DNA from: Spirochaetia bacterium
Lineage (GTDB): Bacteria; Spirochaetota; Spirochaetia; Treponematales; Treponemataceae
DNA: 64,000 nt
Assembly (NCBI GenBank): GCA_900769985.1
Contig: CAAGIS010000140.1
Coordinates: forward strand, 29,711 to 93,710
Direction of reading: 5' to 3'
A model generated the notes under the pieces. The model made no database searches and was not told the origin of the DNA. It saw only the letters and a list, made by a program, of their open reading frames with translations. The translations under genes were made by a program, and so were the position numbers. Of the stretch, positions 8,536 through 17,902 are shown one piece after another. Numbering within the stretch: the stretch's first letter is position 1; every line of letters starts with the position of its first letter.

Positions 8536-11500
8536 ATGAATACAAGAACCATTTTAATTATAGACGAAGACAAAAACAATCAGAAGCTTCTCGTAAATAT
8601 TTTACAAAGTCAGTATCTTATTGAAATTGCAGGCAGTGAAGAAAAAGCATTTAAAATTCTGGAAAAAAATCCAGAGCGGATTTCTGCAATTATTCTTGCT
8701 ATTGAAATGTCTTCTTCAAATGGTTATGAAATTCTTAACAGAATTCACGAACACAGAATTTATTCTAAAATTCCTGTAATTGTTTCAAGTGCAAAATACT
8801 CAGAAGCGGAAGAAGAAAAAGTTCTTTATCTTGGTGCGCATGATTTTATTTCAAGACCGTACAATCCGCAGATTATAAAACACAGGCTTTCAAATACGAT
8901 AGAACTTATGGAAGCCGTAAAGACAGTAGACCTTGTCATAAAGGACGATTTGACACCGCTTAACAACAAGCAGTATTTTATGACAAGGACACGTGAGCTT
9001 TTAAAAGAATATCCTGATGAAGAATTTGACATCATGTGTCTTGACATCGAGCAATTTAAAATGGTCAATGATTCTTACGGAATTCCGACCGGCGACAGAA
9101 TTCTTTATAAAATCGGCGAGATTCTTGAAAAAAACTCAGAAAGCAATACTGTCATTGCAAGGTTCAATGCCGACATCTTTTTTATAACGCTTCCTCATCA
9201 AAGCGAAAATTATCAGTGTTATATTGACAGGCTTACCAGCGAAATAATGAAATGTCTGCAGGAAATTGGTGTAAAAATCAAATTAAAAATCTGTTGCGGC
9301 ATTTATCACATTCACGACAAAACTCTGCCAGTTGCTGCAATGTGCGACAGGGCGGAACTTGCCACAGAAAACATCAAAGGTCAGTATGGTAAAAACATTG
9401 CGTATTACGAAGACGAAATACGCCAGCAGATGCACAATACGCTGGCAATTACAAACAAAATGGAACACGCCATAAAAAACAGCGAGTTTCAGATTTTTTA
9501 CCAGCCTAAGTATGAACTTGCATCAGAGTGTGTTGCCGGCGCAGAAGCTTTAGTCCGCTGGAATAATCAGGAACTTGGTTTTATGGCGCCTTCTTCGTTT
9601 ATCCCGCTTTTTGAACAGAACGGGTTTATAACGCAGCTTGATATGTTCGTTTGGGAAACTGTCTGTAAGGATATGCGCGAATGGATTGACAAAGGCAATT
9701 CTCCTTTTTCTGTTTCGATGAACGTTTCGCGCGCAGACATTTTTAATCCGAATCTTCAGAACATTCTGGTGAACTTAAGCGATAAATACGGAATTGACAG
9801 AAAATTCCTTCACCTTGAAATTACAGAAAGTGCTTATACAGACAATCCAGAGCAGATTATAAAAGTCGTTACGAGTTTAAGAAACGAAGGCTTCCCGATA
9901 GAAATGGACGACTTTGGTTCTGGCTACTCATCGCTTAATATGCTTGCAGAAATCCCGATTGATATTTTAAAGCTTGATATGGGATTTGTAAAAAATGAAC
10001 TTGAAAAACCAAGCGGCAAGGGCATCATTGCCTTTGTAATAAGCCTTGCAAAATGGCTTAACCTTGCAGTTGTTGCAGAAGGTGTAGAAACGCCTGAGCA
10101 GATAAAAATTCTTAATTCAATGGAATGTAATTACGTGCAGGGATTTTATTTTGAAAAGCCTCTGTGCAAAGAAGAATTTTTTGCGCTGCTCGGTAAAGGT
10201 AACATAAAAGAAATGTATTTGACAAGTTCAGGTGTCAATTACATAAAGCGTGATACAATCGAAATTTCGCGTGCAAAAGGAAACAAAATCGGCACTCTTC
10301 TTGTCGTTGATGATATTGATTTAAGCCGAAAAATAATCGTTGAAATGTTCCTTGATGAATATGATATCGTAGAAACTGTTGACGGCGAACAGGCATGGCA
10401 GTATATTCAGGAAAATTCAGAAGAGATTTCCATTATATTAATGGATTTGCTTATGCCTGTGATGGATGGTTACCAGCTTTTAAAACGAATCAGGCAGAAC
10501 GAAAAAACAAAAGACATTCCTGTCGTAGTAACTTCTCAGGGCGACCAGAATTCAGAAGAAAGGGCGCTTTCAATTGGTGCAGACGATTTTGTTTCAAAGC
10601 CGTTCAATACGACAGTTTTAAAGCACAGGGTAAAAAATGCTTTTATAAATTCAAGAATCAAAAAAATTGAACACGAGCGTCAGGTCAATAAAGAACTTCT
10701 CGAAGCTGAACTTGCAGCAAACAGGGATTTCCTTACAGGACTTTATACGCGAAAAATTCTTGAATCAAAGATAAATGACTTTTTTGCAATTTCGTCTGAC
10801 AAGACTTCTGTCTTTATTATTATTGACGTTGACAATTTTAAAGAAGTCAATGACAGTTACGGGCATATAAAAGGTGATGAAACAATTCAGCGTGTAGCAA
10901 AAATCATTCAGTCATCATTTATTAATGACGAAGTCTGTTGCCGTATGGGTGGAGATGAGTTTGCAATTTTTATTCCAAGAAAAATCGAAAAAGCACGGCT
11001 CGAAGAAATCTTAAAAGAGCTTTGCAACAATCTTGATTTTATGATAGAGCAGATTGAAGTTACGTGTTCAATCGGTGCATGTGTTTCTCCAGATTTTGCA
11101 AAAGACTACCAGACAATTTACAACAATGCAGATATGGCATTGCTTGCAAGTAAGCGTTACGGTAAAAACCAGTATAAGATTTATACAGGTCAGTCAATTT
11201 TACCGTCATTTGTTTTTTACAGGAATATGGACTGGTTGCTTGATGAATTCTCTGATTCTGTAATTGTCTTTGCAAAAGATACTTATGAAATTCTCTACAT
11301 GAATAAAAATGCCTGCGAAATTGCAAATAAGAAAAAGCGCGATTGTATCGGTAAAAAGTGCTACGAAGTTTTATGGAACAGATTAACGCCGTGTGAACAT
11401 TGCCAGAAAGATTTTGAACCGGCTGCGGAATTCCTTGAATCAGAAATCGCAGTGAATGGTCAGAAATATTTTGTCCGCGCAAAATCAATTTCATGGGGCG

Positions 11501-11574
11501 GTATTGATGCGCGCGTTCAATATATTCAAAAAGAATTTAACTGTCCGCTTGAACACAAAACCAAAATCCAATGA
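8536..11574 (+). CDS. REC-GGDEF-EAL-REC-GGDEF-PAS cyclic-di-GMP hybrid protein
   Basis: A 1012-residue soluble signalling protein. Receiver 1 (about 4-125) is degenerate: the phospho-acceptor Asp is Ala55 (IILAIEM) and the usual Lys is Arg (FISRPY). GGDEF 1 (about 130-300) has NADIF in place of GGDEF and is probably inactive. The EAL domain (about 310-560) keeps EALVRW, DDFGSGYSSL, KLDMGFV and AEGVET, so it should be an active phosphodiesterase. Receiver 2 (about 585-705) keeps ILMDLLMPVMDG and SKPF. GGDEF 2 (about 730-890) has intact RMGGDEFAI but no RxxD inhibitory site. A C-terminal PAS-like domain (about 900-1005) contains CEHC. It can probably both make and degrade c-di-GMP under phospho-control of receiver 2. 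The next gene overlaps by 4 nt. Confidence 0.88.
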   Translation: MNTRTILIIDEDKNNQKLLVNILQSQYLIEIAGSEEKAFKILEKNPERISAIILAIEMSSSNGYEILNRIHEHRIYSKIPVIVSSAKYSEAEEEKVLYLGAHDFISRPYNPQIIKHRLSNTIELMEAVKTVDLVIKDDLTPLNNKQYFMTRTRELLKEYPDEEFDIMCLDIEQFKMVNDSYGIPTGDRILYKIGEILEKNSESNTVIARFNADIFFITLPHQSENYQCYIDRLTSEIMKCLQEIGVKIKLKICCGIYHIHDKTLPVAAMCDRAELATENIKGQYGKNIAYYEDEIRQQMHNTLAITNKMEHAIKNSEFQIFYQPKYELASECVAGAEALVRWNNQELGFMAPSSFIPLFEQNGFITQLDMFVWETVCKDMREWIDKGNSPFSVSMNVSRADIFNPNLQNILVNLSDKYGIDRKFLHLEITESAYTDNPEQIIKVVTSLRNEGFPIEMDDFGSGYSSLNMLAEIPIDILKLDMGFVKNELEKPSGKGIIAFVISLAKWLNLAVVAEGVETPEQIKILNSMECNYVQGFYFEKPLCKEEFFALLGKGNIKEMYLTSSGVNYIKRDTIEISRAKGNKIGTLLVVDDIDLSRKIIVEMFLDEYDIVETVDGEQAWQYIQENSEEISIILMDLLMPVMDGYQLLKRIRQNEKTKDIPVVVTSQGDQNSEERALSIGADDFVSKPFNTTVLKHRVKNAFINSRIKKIEHERQVNKELLEAELAANRDFLTGLYTRKILESKINDFFAISSDKTSVFIIIDVDNFKEVNDSYGHIKGDETIQRVAKIIQSSFINDEVCCRMGGDEFAIFIPRKIEKARLEEILKELCNNLDFMIEQIEVTCSIGACVSPDFAKDYQTIYNNADMALLASKRYGKNQYKIYTGQSILPSFVFYRNMDWLLDEFSDSVIVFAKDTYEILYMNKNACEIANKKKRDCIGKKCYEVLWNRLTPCEHCQKDFEPAAEFLESEIAVNGQKYFVRAKSISWGGIDARVQYIQKEFNCPLEHKTKIQ

Positions 11575-12488
11575 CTCTCTTTGAAATAAAATCAGCGGCA
11601 GTAAAAAAATTAACCGGTGCAGGATTTTTAACCCCAAATCTTGATGCAGACTGTCTTCTGCAGTATCTTCTTAAAAAAGACAAAACTTTTATTCTTTTAA
11701 ATCGTGATTTGCCGCTTTCTGAGCATCAGATTTCTGATTTTAACAATTTAATTGAACAAAGAATGACAGGACTTCCTGTTGCATACATAACAGGAAAAAA
11801 AGAATTTTTCGGCATAGAATTTTTTGTAACGCCTGACGTTTTAATTCCAAAACCTGATACAGAAATTCTCGTTGAACATGCACTAAAAAAAATCCTTGAT
11901 TATGAAAAAAAAGAAATCTCTCTTGCTGATGTATGCACAGGAAGCGGCTGTATAGGACTCAGCGTTTTATTTAATGTAAATATAAAAGAAAAAGACAGCG
12001 GCAAAAAAATAAATCTTGTTATGACAGATTTAAGTCCTGCAGCTCTTGATGTCGCAAAAAAAAATGCAGAAAATATTTTTTCTGATTCAAAAGAAAAAAA
12101 CAAAATTGAATTTTTGCAAGGCGATTTATTATGCGGAAAATCTGGCTTTGATTTTATTTTATCAAATCCGCCGTATGTTCCACATTGCGAAGTTGAAAAA
12201 CTTTTGCTCGATGGCCGCTCAGAACCGCGTCTTGCTTTAGACGGCGACATTGATTTTTTTGTCAGCAGAAAAAGTCCTGAAACTGACGATGGACTTGCAG
12301 TTATAAGGCGGCTTGTTCCGCTTGCATATAATGCGCTCAATGACGGCGGCATCTTTTTAATGGAAAGCGGCGAATATCAGGCAGAAGATGTAAGAAATCT
12401 TTTTTGTGAAGCGGGTTTTTCTGAAACAGAAACTTTAAATGATTTGTCAGGCCAGCCGAGAGTTACGGCCGGCAAAAAATTAAGGTAA
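11571..12488 (+). CDS. prmC: Release factor glutamine N5-methyltransferase
   Basis: A 305-residue PrmC/HemK methyltransferase that methylates the GGQ glutamine of release factors. The N-terminal helical domain is followed by a SAM-binding VCTGSGCIGLSV motif (about residues 122-133) and the catalytic NPPY at 199-202 (SNPPYVP). Its ATG overlaps the TGA of the preceding gene, so translation is coupled. The substrate gene prfA is in the same operon. The C-terminus is convergent with mazG, with only 19 nt between them. Confidence 0.94.
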   Translation: MTLFEIKSAAVKKLTGAGFLTPNLDADCLLQYLLKKDKTFILLNRDLPLSEHQISDFNNLIEQRMTGLPVAYITGKKEFFGIEFFVTPDVLIPKPDTEILVEHALKKILDYEKKEISLADVCTGSGCIGLSVLFNVNIKEKDSGKKINLVMTDLSPAALDVAKKNAENIFSDSKEKNKIEFLQGDLLCGKSGFDFILSNPPYVPHCEVEKLLLDGRSEPRLALDGDIDFFVSRKSPETDDGLAVIRRLVPLAYNALNDGGIFLMESGEYQAEDVRNLFCEAGFSETETLNDLSGQPRVTAGKKLR

Positions 12489-12507
12489 AAAAATTAAAAT
12501 CCTGACT

Positions 12508-13422
12508 TTATTTTTTTTCATTTGTTTTTGCTTCGTTCCAGAATTTATCCATAAGTTCAAGTTTACCGGGGAGCATTTCTTCGCCGGCTTCTTCCATTTT
12601 CTGCTGAACGTAAGAAAAGCGCCTGTAAAATTTTTCATTTGTAATATTAAGTGCAACGTCAGGATTTACTCCAAGGTGTCTGGCATAATTTACGACGGCA
12701 AAAAGCAAGTCTCCGATTTCGCTTTCGAGAGCTTTCTTGTCATCCTTAATTCTGGCTTCTTCTGCTTCTCTAAATTCTTCCGTGATTTTTGCTTTTACGT
12801 CTTCAATCTTATCCCAGTCAAAACCTTTTTTACTAGCTTTTTTCTGCATTTTAAAAGATTTAAGTAAAGGCGGAAAACCTTTTGGTACTTCATCCAGAAT
12901 GCAAGAACTTTTACGGCCTTCAACTTTTTCTTTTATTTTGTCCCATTGGTTCAAAACTTCTGTACTTGTTTTTACGTTTGTATCTGCGCAAACTTTGCCG
13001 GCGCTTGCAGGAAAAACATGCGGATGACGCCGGATTAATTTTTCTGCAAGTTCGTTTAAAACGTCTGCAACAGAAAAATCGCCTGACTGTTCATTCATAT
13101 AGCTTATCATCGTGGCGTTTAAAATTACGTCGCCGAGTTCTTCCTTTGAGTGAACTGCATCTTCCATCGTAATCGCATCGACTGCTTCAAAAGTTTCTTC
13201 GATTAAATCCTGCCTCATCGAAAGCGGTGTCTGCTCCCTGTCCCAGGGACAGCCGTTTTCACTTCGTAAAATTCTTATGACGTTGTAGAGCCTCCCGAAC
13301 GCATCTTTTGCAGAATTGAATTCCCCCGAAAGCACGCTGTCAAAATCAGGAACTGAATTTTTTGCATTTAAATTTGTTTTTACATTAGCTTGTGCATTTA
13401 AATTTGAATTAAGAGTTGACAT
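12508..13422 (-). CDS. mazG: MazG family nucleoside triphosphate pyrophosphohydrolase
   Basis: A 304-residue MazG with two MazG-type halves: GCPWDREQTPLSMRQDLIEE in the first (about residues 55-75) and GFDWDKIEDVKAKITEEFRE in the second, each with acidic ExxE metal-binding segments. It hydrolyses (d)NTPs to NMP and PPi in nucleotide-pool cleaning. About 30 extra N-terminal residues are low complexity, built on a 14-bp direct repeat (13363-13376 and 13393-13406, TGCATTTAAATTTG) that encodes NLNA-type repeats; they may be dispensable, or the start may be further in. The start overlaps the pth stop by 14 bp. Confidence 0.93.
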   Translation of the reverse strand: MSTLNSNLNAQANVKTNLNAKNSVPDFDSVLSGEFNSAKDAFGRLYNVIRILRSENGCPWDREQTPLSMRQDLIEETFEAVDAITMEDAVHSKEELGDVILNATMISYMNEQSGDFSVADVLNELAEKLIRRHPHVFPASAGKVCADTNVKTSTEVLNQWDKIKEKVEGRKSSCILDEVPKGFPPLLKSFKMQKKASKKGFDWDKIEDVKAKITEEFREAEEARIKDDKKALESEIGDLLFAVVNYARHLGVNPDVALNITNEKFYRRFSYVQQKMEEAGEEMLPGKLELMDKFWNEAKTNEKK

Positions 13423-14062
13423 TTACTTTTCCCCATTTTGCCGTTAATCTTGAAGGCTCTTCTGCAAGAATAGCCTTTGCAAACACGAAACTTGCTTTTT
13501 CAAAGACAATGTTTAATAAAGTTTCTTCGTCATACGAAAAATTGCTTAAAACATAATCTGCAATGTTTACGTTCTGCGGTTTTCCGATTCCGAACCTCAG
13601 CCTAAAAAAATCAGGTGTTCCAAAAACACCTTTTACAGAGCGCAGACCGTTGTGTCCTGCAAGTCCGCCTGACCATTTAAAACTGAAAAAGCCGGGGTTC
13701 AGTTCAAGTTCATCATGACAAATTAAAACATTTTCCGGTTTTATTTTATAAAACTGGCAGACCTCGATTACGCTTTGTCCTGAAAGATTCATATAAGTTT
13801 CGGGCTTTAGAAAAAACAGTTTTGACGGTGCTTTTGCAGGAACAGAAAAATTACTGCCATCTTTTGAAAGTTCTGGATAAAACTGAACTGCAAGTCTTGC
13901 AAATTCAGCGTAATCAAGGCTTGCAATCTGTCCTTTAAACTTTGTCTGAAAATTTAATTTATTGTAAAAAGGCAATTTTTCTGCAAACTGCCATGCAACA
14001 TTATGCCGGGTCTTTTCGTATTCCCTTCCGTAATTTCCTAAAAAAACAACCAATTCAATCAT
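13409..14062 (-). CDS. pth: Peptidyl-tRNA hydrolase
   Basis: A 217-residue Pth that releases tRNA from stalled peptidyl-tRNA. It shows the family motifs LGNYGREYEKTRHNVAW (conserved Asn and His), FLKPETYMNLSG and ICHDELELNPG, then GGLAGHNGLRSV. A longer frame exists (to 14107), but its 15 extra residues are Lys/Arg/Tyr-rich; the ATG at 14062 starts right at the conserved MIELVVFLGN. A promoter -10 ends 6 nt before this ATG, which supports the choice. It is the first gene of the pth-mazG operon. Confidence 0.94.
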   Translation of the reverse strand: MIELVVFLGNYGREYEKTRHNVAWQFAEKLPFYNKLNFQTKFKGQIASLDYAEFARLAVQFYPELSKDGSNFSVPAKAPSKLFFLKPETYMNLSGQSVIEVCQFYKIKPENVLICHDELELNPGFFSFKWSGGLAGHNGLRSVKGVFGTPDFFRLRFGIGKPQNVNIADYVLSNFSYDEETLLNIVFEKASFVFAKAILAEEPSRLTAKWGKVNVNS

Positions 14063-14068
14063 GCAGAA

Positions 14069-14097
14069 ATAATAGCGTTTTTTTTTGCGACGGTAAA
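14069..14097 (-). promoter_or_regulatory. pth promoter, leaderless geometry
   Basis: On the minus strand: TTTACC (14097-14092), 17-bp spacer containing nine A, then TATTAT (14074-14069), followed by 6 nt and the pth ATG. No SD is present. Confidence 0.65.
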
Positions 14098-14130
14098 GAA
14101 AAAACAAAAAGATAAAAAGAAAAAAATGAT

Positions 14131-14160
14131 TTTACAACATATAGATTTTGGTGATATAAT
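14131..14160 (+). promoter_or_regulatory. Chemoreceptor gene promoter
   Basis: TTTACA (14131-14136), 18-bp spacer and a perfect TATAAT (14155-14160). A leader of about 26 nt carries SD GGGGAAGG at 14183-14190, so unlike its divergent neighbour pth this mRNA has a normal leader. Confidence 0.7.
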
Positions 14161-14192
14161 AAAAACGTAAAATTCGTTTTTTGGGGAAGGTT

Positions 14193-16280
14193 ATGCAGAC
14201 TTCTGTTTCATTAAAAGTGAAACTTTCAGTTTCTATTTTGACAATTATAATTGTATCAAATTTGTTTTTAGTAACTTTTCTTTACAAAAAGTCGCGCGCG
14301 GAACTTATCAATTCAATTCAGAAAAACAACAAGCAGTTCACTTATTCTACTGCAATCGAAATCCAGAACATAAACGATAAGGAATATAAAATGCTTTCTT
14401 CGTTGGCAAATATTCCTTCAATCAGAGATCCTGATGTAGATTTAAAAGAAAAATGGAATATGATAAATGCCGTAATCAAAGACGACAAATCTTATATTGG
14501 AATGGCAATTTATGATGAACACGGAGTAGGCTGGACTACAACCGGAAAATATCAGGATTTACATACGCGTGAGTATCTGAGGATTGCGCTTCAGGGCAAG
14601 GCTTCAATTCTTGATCCTGCCTGGTCGCCTGTAAACGGCAAACTTTCTACGTTCTACGCACTGCCTGTATATGATTTGTCAAAAACGCAGATTGGCGTAA
14701 TCGTTTCAGTTATTGACAGCCTCCAGTTGTGCAGGAGCGTTTCAAACGTGATTCTCGGCAAGAATTCTCATCCATACGTTATCAATAGGATTACAGGAAA
14801 ATATGTTGCGCACCCTGATATCGATTTATTAAAAGAAGGAAAAAGTCTATACGATGAAATTCCTGCTGAAATGGAATCTGTGATTGAAGAAATAAAAGCC
14901 GGCATTGCAAATTCTGTTTTTTGCCGCGATGAAACTACAAAAAAAGAATATAGTATTTCATATCAGCCTGTAGGAGGAAACTCTGATTGGGTCGTAATCT
15001 GTTCTGCTCCTGCTGACGATTTTCTTGGTGGACTTGTCAGATTCAGAAATCTTGCAATTATTTTTGTCATAATTTTTACGATAGTTTCGATGTGTATTGT
15101 TTTTGGCATTGTATTAAAGGCGCTCAAACCGATGAGTACATTAAAAGAATCTATTAAGACGATTGCTTCAGGCCATGCTGATTTGACAAGCCGCATTGAC
15201 ATTTCTGCAAAAGATGAAATTGGCGAAGTTGTAAATGGGTTCAACGATTTTACTGCAAAGCTTCAGAGCATTGTAAGCGACGTAAAATTTGCAAAAGACG
15301 ATTTGCTTTCGGCAGATTCGACTTTACAGGAAACGACCGAAAATACAAACGCTTCAATTCTTCATATTGTTTCAAACATCGGCGGAGTAAACGGCGAAAT
15401 TGCAAAACAGGCTGAATGTGTAAATGACACTGTTACGGCTGTTAACCAGATTGCCGAAAACATTACAATGCTTGACACTCTTGTTCAGAATCAGGTTTTA
15501 GGAACGCAGAACGCATCAAGTGCAGTTGAACAGATGATAGGCAACATTCAGGCAGTAAACCATTCTGTCGAAAAAATGGCAGAGCGCTTTGACTGTCTTT
15601 TAAACGATGCTCAAAACGGTTCAGCAAAGCAGAATGACGTAAGCGAAAAAATTACTCACATTGCCGAACAGTCTGCAATGCTTCAGGAAGCAAATGCCGT
15701 AATCGCATCTATTGCAGAACAGACAAACCTTCTTGCAATGAACGCTGCAATTGAAGCCGCTCATGCAGGAGATTCTGGTAAGGGATTTAGCGTTGTTGCA
15801 GATGAAATCAGAAAACTCTCAGAAACTTCTTCTTCCCAGTCAAAAAACATCGGCGAACAGCTCCAGTCAATTCAAGACTCGATTCAGAATGTCGTAACTG
15901 CTTCAAACGAATCAAATCAGACTTTTACGACAGTCGTGCAGGAAATAAAGACTACAAACCAGCTTATGCAGGAAATTAAAAATGCGATGATGGAACAGCA
16001 GACTGGTTCTTCCCAGATAAGCGATTCCCTCATTTTAATGAAAGAAAGTGCCAATAATGTAAAATCTGAATCTGTAAAAATGAACGAACAGAACAAAAAT
16101 ATTCTTGACGAAGTACAGCGATTAAAAGATACGACTGGTGTTATGAACCAAAAAATTTCTGCAATGGAACAGGATATAGGTCATATTTCTGATTCTGGAA
16201 AATCACTTACAGAAATTTCAAATATAATGAGTGATTCTATCAAGCATATCGGTGACCGCATTGACGAGTTCCAAGTGTGA
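14193..16280 (+). CDS. Methyl-accepting chemotaxis protein
   Basis: A 695-residue transmembrane chemoreceptor. TM1 ([19 protein letters not shown]) is followed by a periplasmic Cache-type sensor ([36 protein letters not shown]), TM2 ([20 protein letters not shown]), a HAMP segment ([20 protein letters not shown]) and the cytoplasmic signalling domain with the conserved hairpin tip region [24 protein letters not shown] at 14181 would add four residues but overlaps the SD; the ATG at 14193 is correctly spaced from GGGGAAGG. The ligand is unknown; Cache domains usually bind small amino- or carboxylic acids. Confidence 0.93.
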   Translation: MQTSVSLKVKLSVSILTIIIVSNLFLVTFLYKKSRAELINSIQKNNKQFTYSTAIEIQNINDKEYKMLSSLANIPSIRDPDVDLKEKWNMINAVIKDDKSYIGMAIYDEHGVGWTTTGKYQDLHTREYLRIALQGKASILDPAWSPVNGKLSTFYALPVYDLSKTQIGVIVSVIDSLQLCRSVSNVILGKNSHPYVINRITGKYVAHPDIDLLKEGKSLYDEIPAEMESVIEEIKAGIANSVFCRDETTKKEYSISYQPVGGNSDWVVICSAPADDFLGGLVRFRNLAIIFVIIFTIVSMCIVFGIVLKALKPMSTLKESIKTIASGHADLTSRIDISAKDEIGEVVNGFNDFTAKLQSIVSDVKFAKDDLLSADSTLQETTENTNASILHIVSNIGGVNGEIAKQAECVNDTVTAVNQIAENITMLDTLVQNQVLGTQNASSAVEQMIGNIQAVNHSVEKMAERFDCLLNDAQNGSAKQNDVSEKITHIAEQSAMLQEANAVIASIAEQTNLLAMNAAIEAAHAGDSGKGFSVVADEIRKLSETSSSQSKNIGEQLQSIQDSIQNVVTASNESNQTFTTVVQEIKTTNQLMQEIKNAMMEQQTGSSQISDSLILMKESANNVKSESVKMNEQNKNILDEVQRLKDTTGVMNQKISAMEQDIGHISDSGKSLTEISNIMSDSIKHIGDRIDEFQV

Positions 16281-16318
16281 AAGTAGAATTTGATAGAATT
16301 ATTGAATTTATATTTGCA

Positions 16319-16347
16319 TTTACATTTTACGTAAATTTCATTATATT
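16319..16347 (+). promoter_or_regulatory. clpP promoter, leaderless geometry
   Basis: TTTACA (16319-16324), 17-bp spacer, TATATT (16342-16347), then AAAGAT and ATG. The predicted transcription start coincides with the A of the start codon; there is no SD. Confidence 0.7.
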
Positions 16348-16353
16348 AAAGAT

Positions 16354-16962
16354 ATGAATAAAATTTACTTAGATGACGAAAGCGAAGACGAAAAAAAAGC
16401 AGGCAAGCCTGATGTTTTTGCACAGGAATTTTTAAAAACCCGTCAAATTCTTTTATCTGGCGAAATCAACAAGGAAAGCGCGGAAAATTTTAATAAACAG
16501 CTTTTAATTATGGAATCAAATAACAGGGAACTTCCTGTTTATGTTTATATTGATTCTCCAGGCGGAGATGTTTCTGCGGGATTTGCAATTTATGACATGA
16601 TTCGCTTTGTAAGTTGTCCTGTCATTCTTATAGGAAACGGACTTATTGCAAGTGCGGCCGCATTGATTTTACTTTCTGTTCCAAAAGAAAGACGCGTTGG
16701 ACTGCCTGACAGTGAATATCTTATTCATCAGCCGCTGTCTGGTATGAAAGGTACTGCTACAGAAATTCAGATTCATGCAGCGAACCTTGCAAAAACAAAA
16801 GAAAAGCTTAATAAAATAATTTCAGAAGCAACCGGTACTGATTTGGAAAAAGTAAAGGCTGATACGGAACGTGATTACTGGCTTAATGCAGAAGAAGCCC
16901 TTGAATACGGTCTTATCAGTAAAATAATTTCCAATAGAAAAGAACTGGAAGATGTAAAATAG
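16354..16962 (+). CDS. clpP: ATP-dependent Clp protease proteolytic subunit
   Basis: A 202-residue ClpP serine peptidase, the chamber subunit used with Clp ATPases. The catalytic triad is visible: Ser100 (GLIASAAALI), His125 (YLIHQPLSGM) and Asp175 (TERDYWLNAEEALEYGLI). The oxyanion/Gly-rich loop is SPGGDVSAGFAIYDMI. The N-terminus is acidic and differs from the E. coli pro-region; this may be one of several paralogues, as treponemes often carry two. It is the first gene of a four-gene plus-strand run (GNAT, DbpA-like, MBL). Confidence 0.92.
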   Translation: MNKIYLDDESEDEKKAGKPDVFAQEFLKTRQILLSGEINKESAENFNKQLLIMESNNRELPVYVYIDSPGGDVSAGFAIYDMIRFVSCPVILIGNGLIASAAALILLSVPKERRVGLPDSEYLIHQPLSGMKGTATEIQIHAANLAKTKEKLNKIISEATGTDLEKVKADTERDYWLNAEEALEYGLISKIISNRKELEDVK

Positions 16963-16978
16963 CAGACTAATCGGCGAT

Positions 16979-17884
16979 ATGGTTTTTGAATTAACAGATG
17001 AACTAGTAAATTCAATTATCTCTGCATTGGAAAATCAAGATAAAAAATTTATGGTTGATGCTGCTTCAAATTCTCTCGCCGAAAAAGCAGAAGATATAAT
17101 CTGTGATGAAGAAAATTATTACGAACTTCCATTGTGGAATTCTGCAGACGGTTTTTCATTAATGGAACAGTTTGCAAATAATCTTCATTCACCGATTGCC
17201 AGAAATGATTTGCAGAACGTACTTCATTCTGGAAGGGGGGTATTCAGAGGATTTAAGGATGTTTTAAAGTCTTATCCTGAGGTTGAAAAAAAGTGGCATT
17301 ATTTTAAAAATAAACAACTTATTTATTATGTAAACCAATGGTATAACTCTTTGAGAGAAACATGGGGTCTTGAAAAATTAGATTATGAAATCGAAGAAAC
17401 TGAAGATTTACTTAGTGACGACTTTGTGTTTACTCAATATGATTTTACATGTGACAGAGATGAAGTTTTAAAATGTATCGATTCTATTGCAAAAGATTAT
17501 TGTGCAGAATTACCTGACGAAATCAGCAATGCTTTATCAGATTTATGGAAAGCAAGGGCAGACGACGGATTTGGAAAAAATGCCTGTGGTTTCGTATGCC
17601 GGTCTTTTTCAAAAGAATTTGCAGGTAGTGTTATCTTTGCACCATGTCTTGACAATGCACCGAATACTGTTTTACTCACCAGTTTTTTTGTGCAGGAAAA
17701 ATATCGCGGTCTTGGAATCGGGCGGAAACTTTTTGAACAGTCGCTGGCCGAATTAAAAAAACGCAGATTTAAGTGGGTATTAATAGCAAATACAATTATT
17801 CCTGAAACTATTACACCTTTATTGTTATGTTCAGGGTTTAAACCGATTGGTTCAGGATATATTGCAGATTTGTTTTTAGATTAA
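16979..17884 (+). CDS. UPF0158-like domain fused to a GNAT acetyltransferase
   Basis: A 301-residue two-domain protein. Residues about 1-135 resemble the UPF0158 family (SGRGVFRGFKDVLKSYPEVE, then KWHYFKNKQLIYYVNQWYNS). Residues about 150-301 form a GNAT fold with the acetyl-CoA pyrophosphate loop RGLGIGRKLFEQSL (about 243-256). The acceptor substrate is not deducible. It starts 16 nt after clpP with only a weak ribosome site and is 18 nt before the next gene, so it is probably co-transcribed. The UPF0158 assignment is from motif memory and is less certain than the GNAT call. Confidence 0.75.
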   Translation: MVFELTDELVNSIISALENQDKKFMVDAASNSLAEKAEDIICDEENYYELPLWNSADGFSLMEQFANNLHSPIARNDLQNVLHSGRGVFRGFKDVLKSYPEVEKKWHYFKNKQLIYYVNQWYNSLRETWGLEKLDYEIEETEDLLSDDFVFTQYDFTCDRDEVLKCIDSIAKDYCAELPDEISNALSDLWKARADDGFGKNACGFVCRSFSKEFAGSVIFAPCLDNAPNTVLLTSFFVQEKYRGLGIGRKLFEQSLAELKKRRFKWVLIANTIIPETITPLLLCSGFKPIGSGYIADLFLD

Positions 17885-17902
17885 TTTTATGGGAGCAAAT
17901 TT

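Noticed and set aside
12489..12545. Intrinsic terminator between prmC and mazG
   Set aside because: There are A- and T-runs but no GC-containing stem, so it does not qualify.
13409..14107. Longer pth start at 14107
   Set aside because: The added residues are basic low complexity and would lie upstream of the promoter; the family start is at 14062.
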